This document shows, piece by piece, positions 33,755-34,534 of a stretch of DNA of 34,534 nt. This DNA is from Bacteroides sp. 43_108 (lineage in GTDB: Bacteria; Bacteroidota; Bacteroidia; Bacteroidales; Bacteroidaceae): positions 1-34,534 of the forward strand of contig MNQS01000103.1 in the NCBI GenBank assembly GCA_001915545.1, read 5' to 3'. Numbering within the stretch: the stretch's first letter is position 1; each line of letters begins with the position of its first letter. Made by a program: the position numbers and the translations under genes. Under the pieces are notes generated by a model. The model had not been told where the DNA came from. It saw nothing but the letters and a program-made list of their open reading frames with translations, and made no database searches.

Positions 33755-34534
33755 ATGAAACACACATTACTTTTGACAGCCTTGTTGGCTAGCGGCATGT
33801 GCTCTCAGATCGCATCGGCCGATGAATGGGTGAAGCCTGTTCCTGAAGCAACGCAGTTTCAGTATGAAGACACCCTGTACATGTATAACCTGGGTGCCAA
33901 GTATTTCTTCAGTGATGAGGGTGGTGCTTACGGTACGCAGGCGACTCTCAAAGATAGGGGAACGCGGCTGTTCATGCAGCAGTATATCAATCCGGAACTT
34001 ACTCCGCCAGATTCTGTGTGGGATGGAAAGACGCTGATTGTATGGGACTATTGCAACCAGTACAGCGAATGGCGCAATCTCTACATAAACGACGGCAGCC
34101 AGTTGTATGTAGACCGTCAAAGCCAGCCTAACTGGTTTTTCCAGCTGGAAGACATGGGAGACAATGTGTACAGACTGTATGGTGCTGATGTCAATCCGAC
34201 GTATAATCATGCAGAATGGCCTGACACATACATCGGAGCGGATCTTACAGACCCTGCAACAGCCTATGTTCTGAGGCCGATACTGGACATTGTGAACGGG
34301 GTAAACAAGGAAAACTATTATGTAGACTGGATTTTTGTAACTCCTGAAGAATATGAAAGGGTTCAGGTCAAGATCAACACCTATAATCTGGCTCAGGAAC
34401 TGAAGGCCAAGATTGACGAAGCAACGGAAAAGGGAGTTGACGTTCCTGAAGCGCAGCGGATATATGAAAACACTTCGAGTACAGACGAGGAACTTCAGGA
34501 GGGAATGAGGCTTGTTGATGTAGCAATGAGAATA
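33755..34534 (+). CDS. Secreted protein of unknown function, cut by the window end
   Basis: I do not recognise the family. From ATG 33755 the frame stays open for 260 codons to the last base. The N-terminus is a good signal peptide (KHTLLLTALLASGMCSQIASA, cleavage likely before Asp-Glu-Trp). The next 190 residues are rich in Tyr, Trp, Asp and Asn (for example YMYNLGAKYFFSD and LIVWDYCNQYSEWRNLYIND), suggesting a beta-rich extracytoplasmic domain. From about residue 218 the sequence turns helical and charged (AQELKAKIDEATEKGVDVPE), like a spacer or coiled-coil region of large surface proteins. It is on the opposite strand to metK; the promoter is unclear. Confidence 0.8.
   Translation, partial: MKHTLLLTALLASGMCSQIASADEWVKPVPEATQFQYEDTLYMYNLGAKYFFSDEGGAYGTQATLKDRGTRLFMQQYINPELTPPDSVWDGKTLIVWDYCNQYSEWRNLYINDGSQLYVDRQSQPNWFFQLEDMGDNVYRLYGADVNPTYNHAEWPDTYIGADLTDPATAYVLRPILDIVNGVNKENYYVDWIFVTPEEYERVQVKINTYNLAQELKAKIDEATEKGVDVPEAQRIYENTSSTDEELQEGMRLVDVAMRI

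Noticed and set aside
33767..34210. 147-codon minus-strand open frame
   Set aside because: It is antisense to the secreted-protein gene that starts at 33755, which has a clear signal peptide and better codon structure.
1..34534. tRNA, rRNA genes, insertion sequences or phage genes
   Set aside because: Looked for in the intergenic gaps by eye; no cloverleaf, rRNA segment, transposase or integrase was recognised.

Overview
The window looks like chromosomal DNA from a member of the Bacteroidales, most likely Prevotella or a close relative. The evidence is an N-succinylornithine transcarbamylase of the Bacteroides type, an S46 dipeptidyl-peptidase (DPP7 type), DUF3098 and DUF4271 proteins, a two-subunit 2-oxoacid:ferredoxin oxidoreductase, promoters of the Bacteroidetes form TAnnTTTG with no Shine-Dalgarno sequences, and mostly housekeeping genes on the minus strand. 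The genus is inferred, not proven.

Layout. 1-219 holds a terminator-like hairpin. 220-4801 (minus) is a run LOG-family protein, PfkB sugar kinase, DEAD-box RNA helicase, argF'. 4952-6217 (plus) is an M16 peptidase that converges on a radical SAM gene (6307-7080, minus). 7542-10485 (minus) encodes the korA-korB oxidoreductase. 11001-11635 (plus) is a higB-higA toxin-antitoxin pair, separated by a 24-bp perfect stem-loop from the DPP7-type peptidase (11767-13878, minus). A flippase, a YitT-family protein and leuS follow on the minus strand to 19317. 19318-20056 has no recognised gene but contains what looks like a complete small transcription unit on the plus strand: promoter, 25-codon hydrophobic ORF, and a structured T-tailed 3' end. 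20057-33019 is mostly one long minus-strand series: metK, LOG protein, DUF4271, hemD, rnpA, yidD, tatD, miaB, ftsX, DUF3098, uppP, truB, queA, then an inserted GH31 glycosidase, then folK. The window ends in a secreted protein gene (from 33755, plus) cut by the right edge.

How the genes work together. Most are core functions: tRNA modification and charging (miaB, truB, queA, leuS, rnpA), envelope and division (ftsX, uppP, yidD, flippase), cofactors (folK, hemD, metK), arginine synthesis (argF'), and amino-acid or peptide catabolism feeding ferredoxin-linked oxidation (DPP7, korAB). Accessory items are higBA, GH31 and the terminal secreted protein.

Most notable signals. (1) Two arrays of three CGAG-NN-CTCG palindromes, each with an exact 22-bp pitch. 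One lies upstream of higBA and one upstream of metK. In both, the promoter-proximal palindrome ends 74 bp from the start of the predicted -7 box, although the DNA between is not conserved. This looks like an undescribed operator architecture. (2) The small-protein or structured-RNA locus at 19619-19925. Neither could be tested here by homology search.
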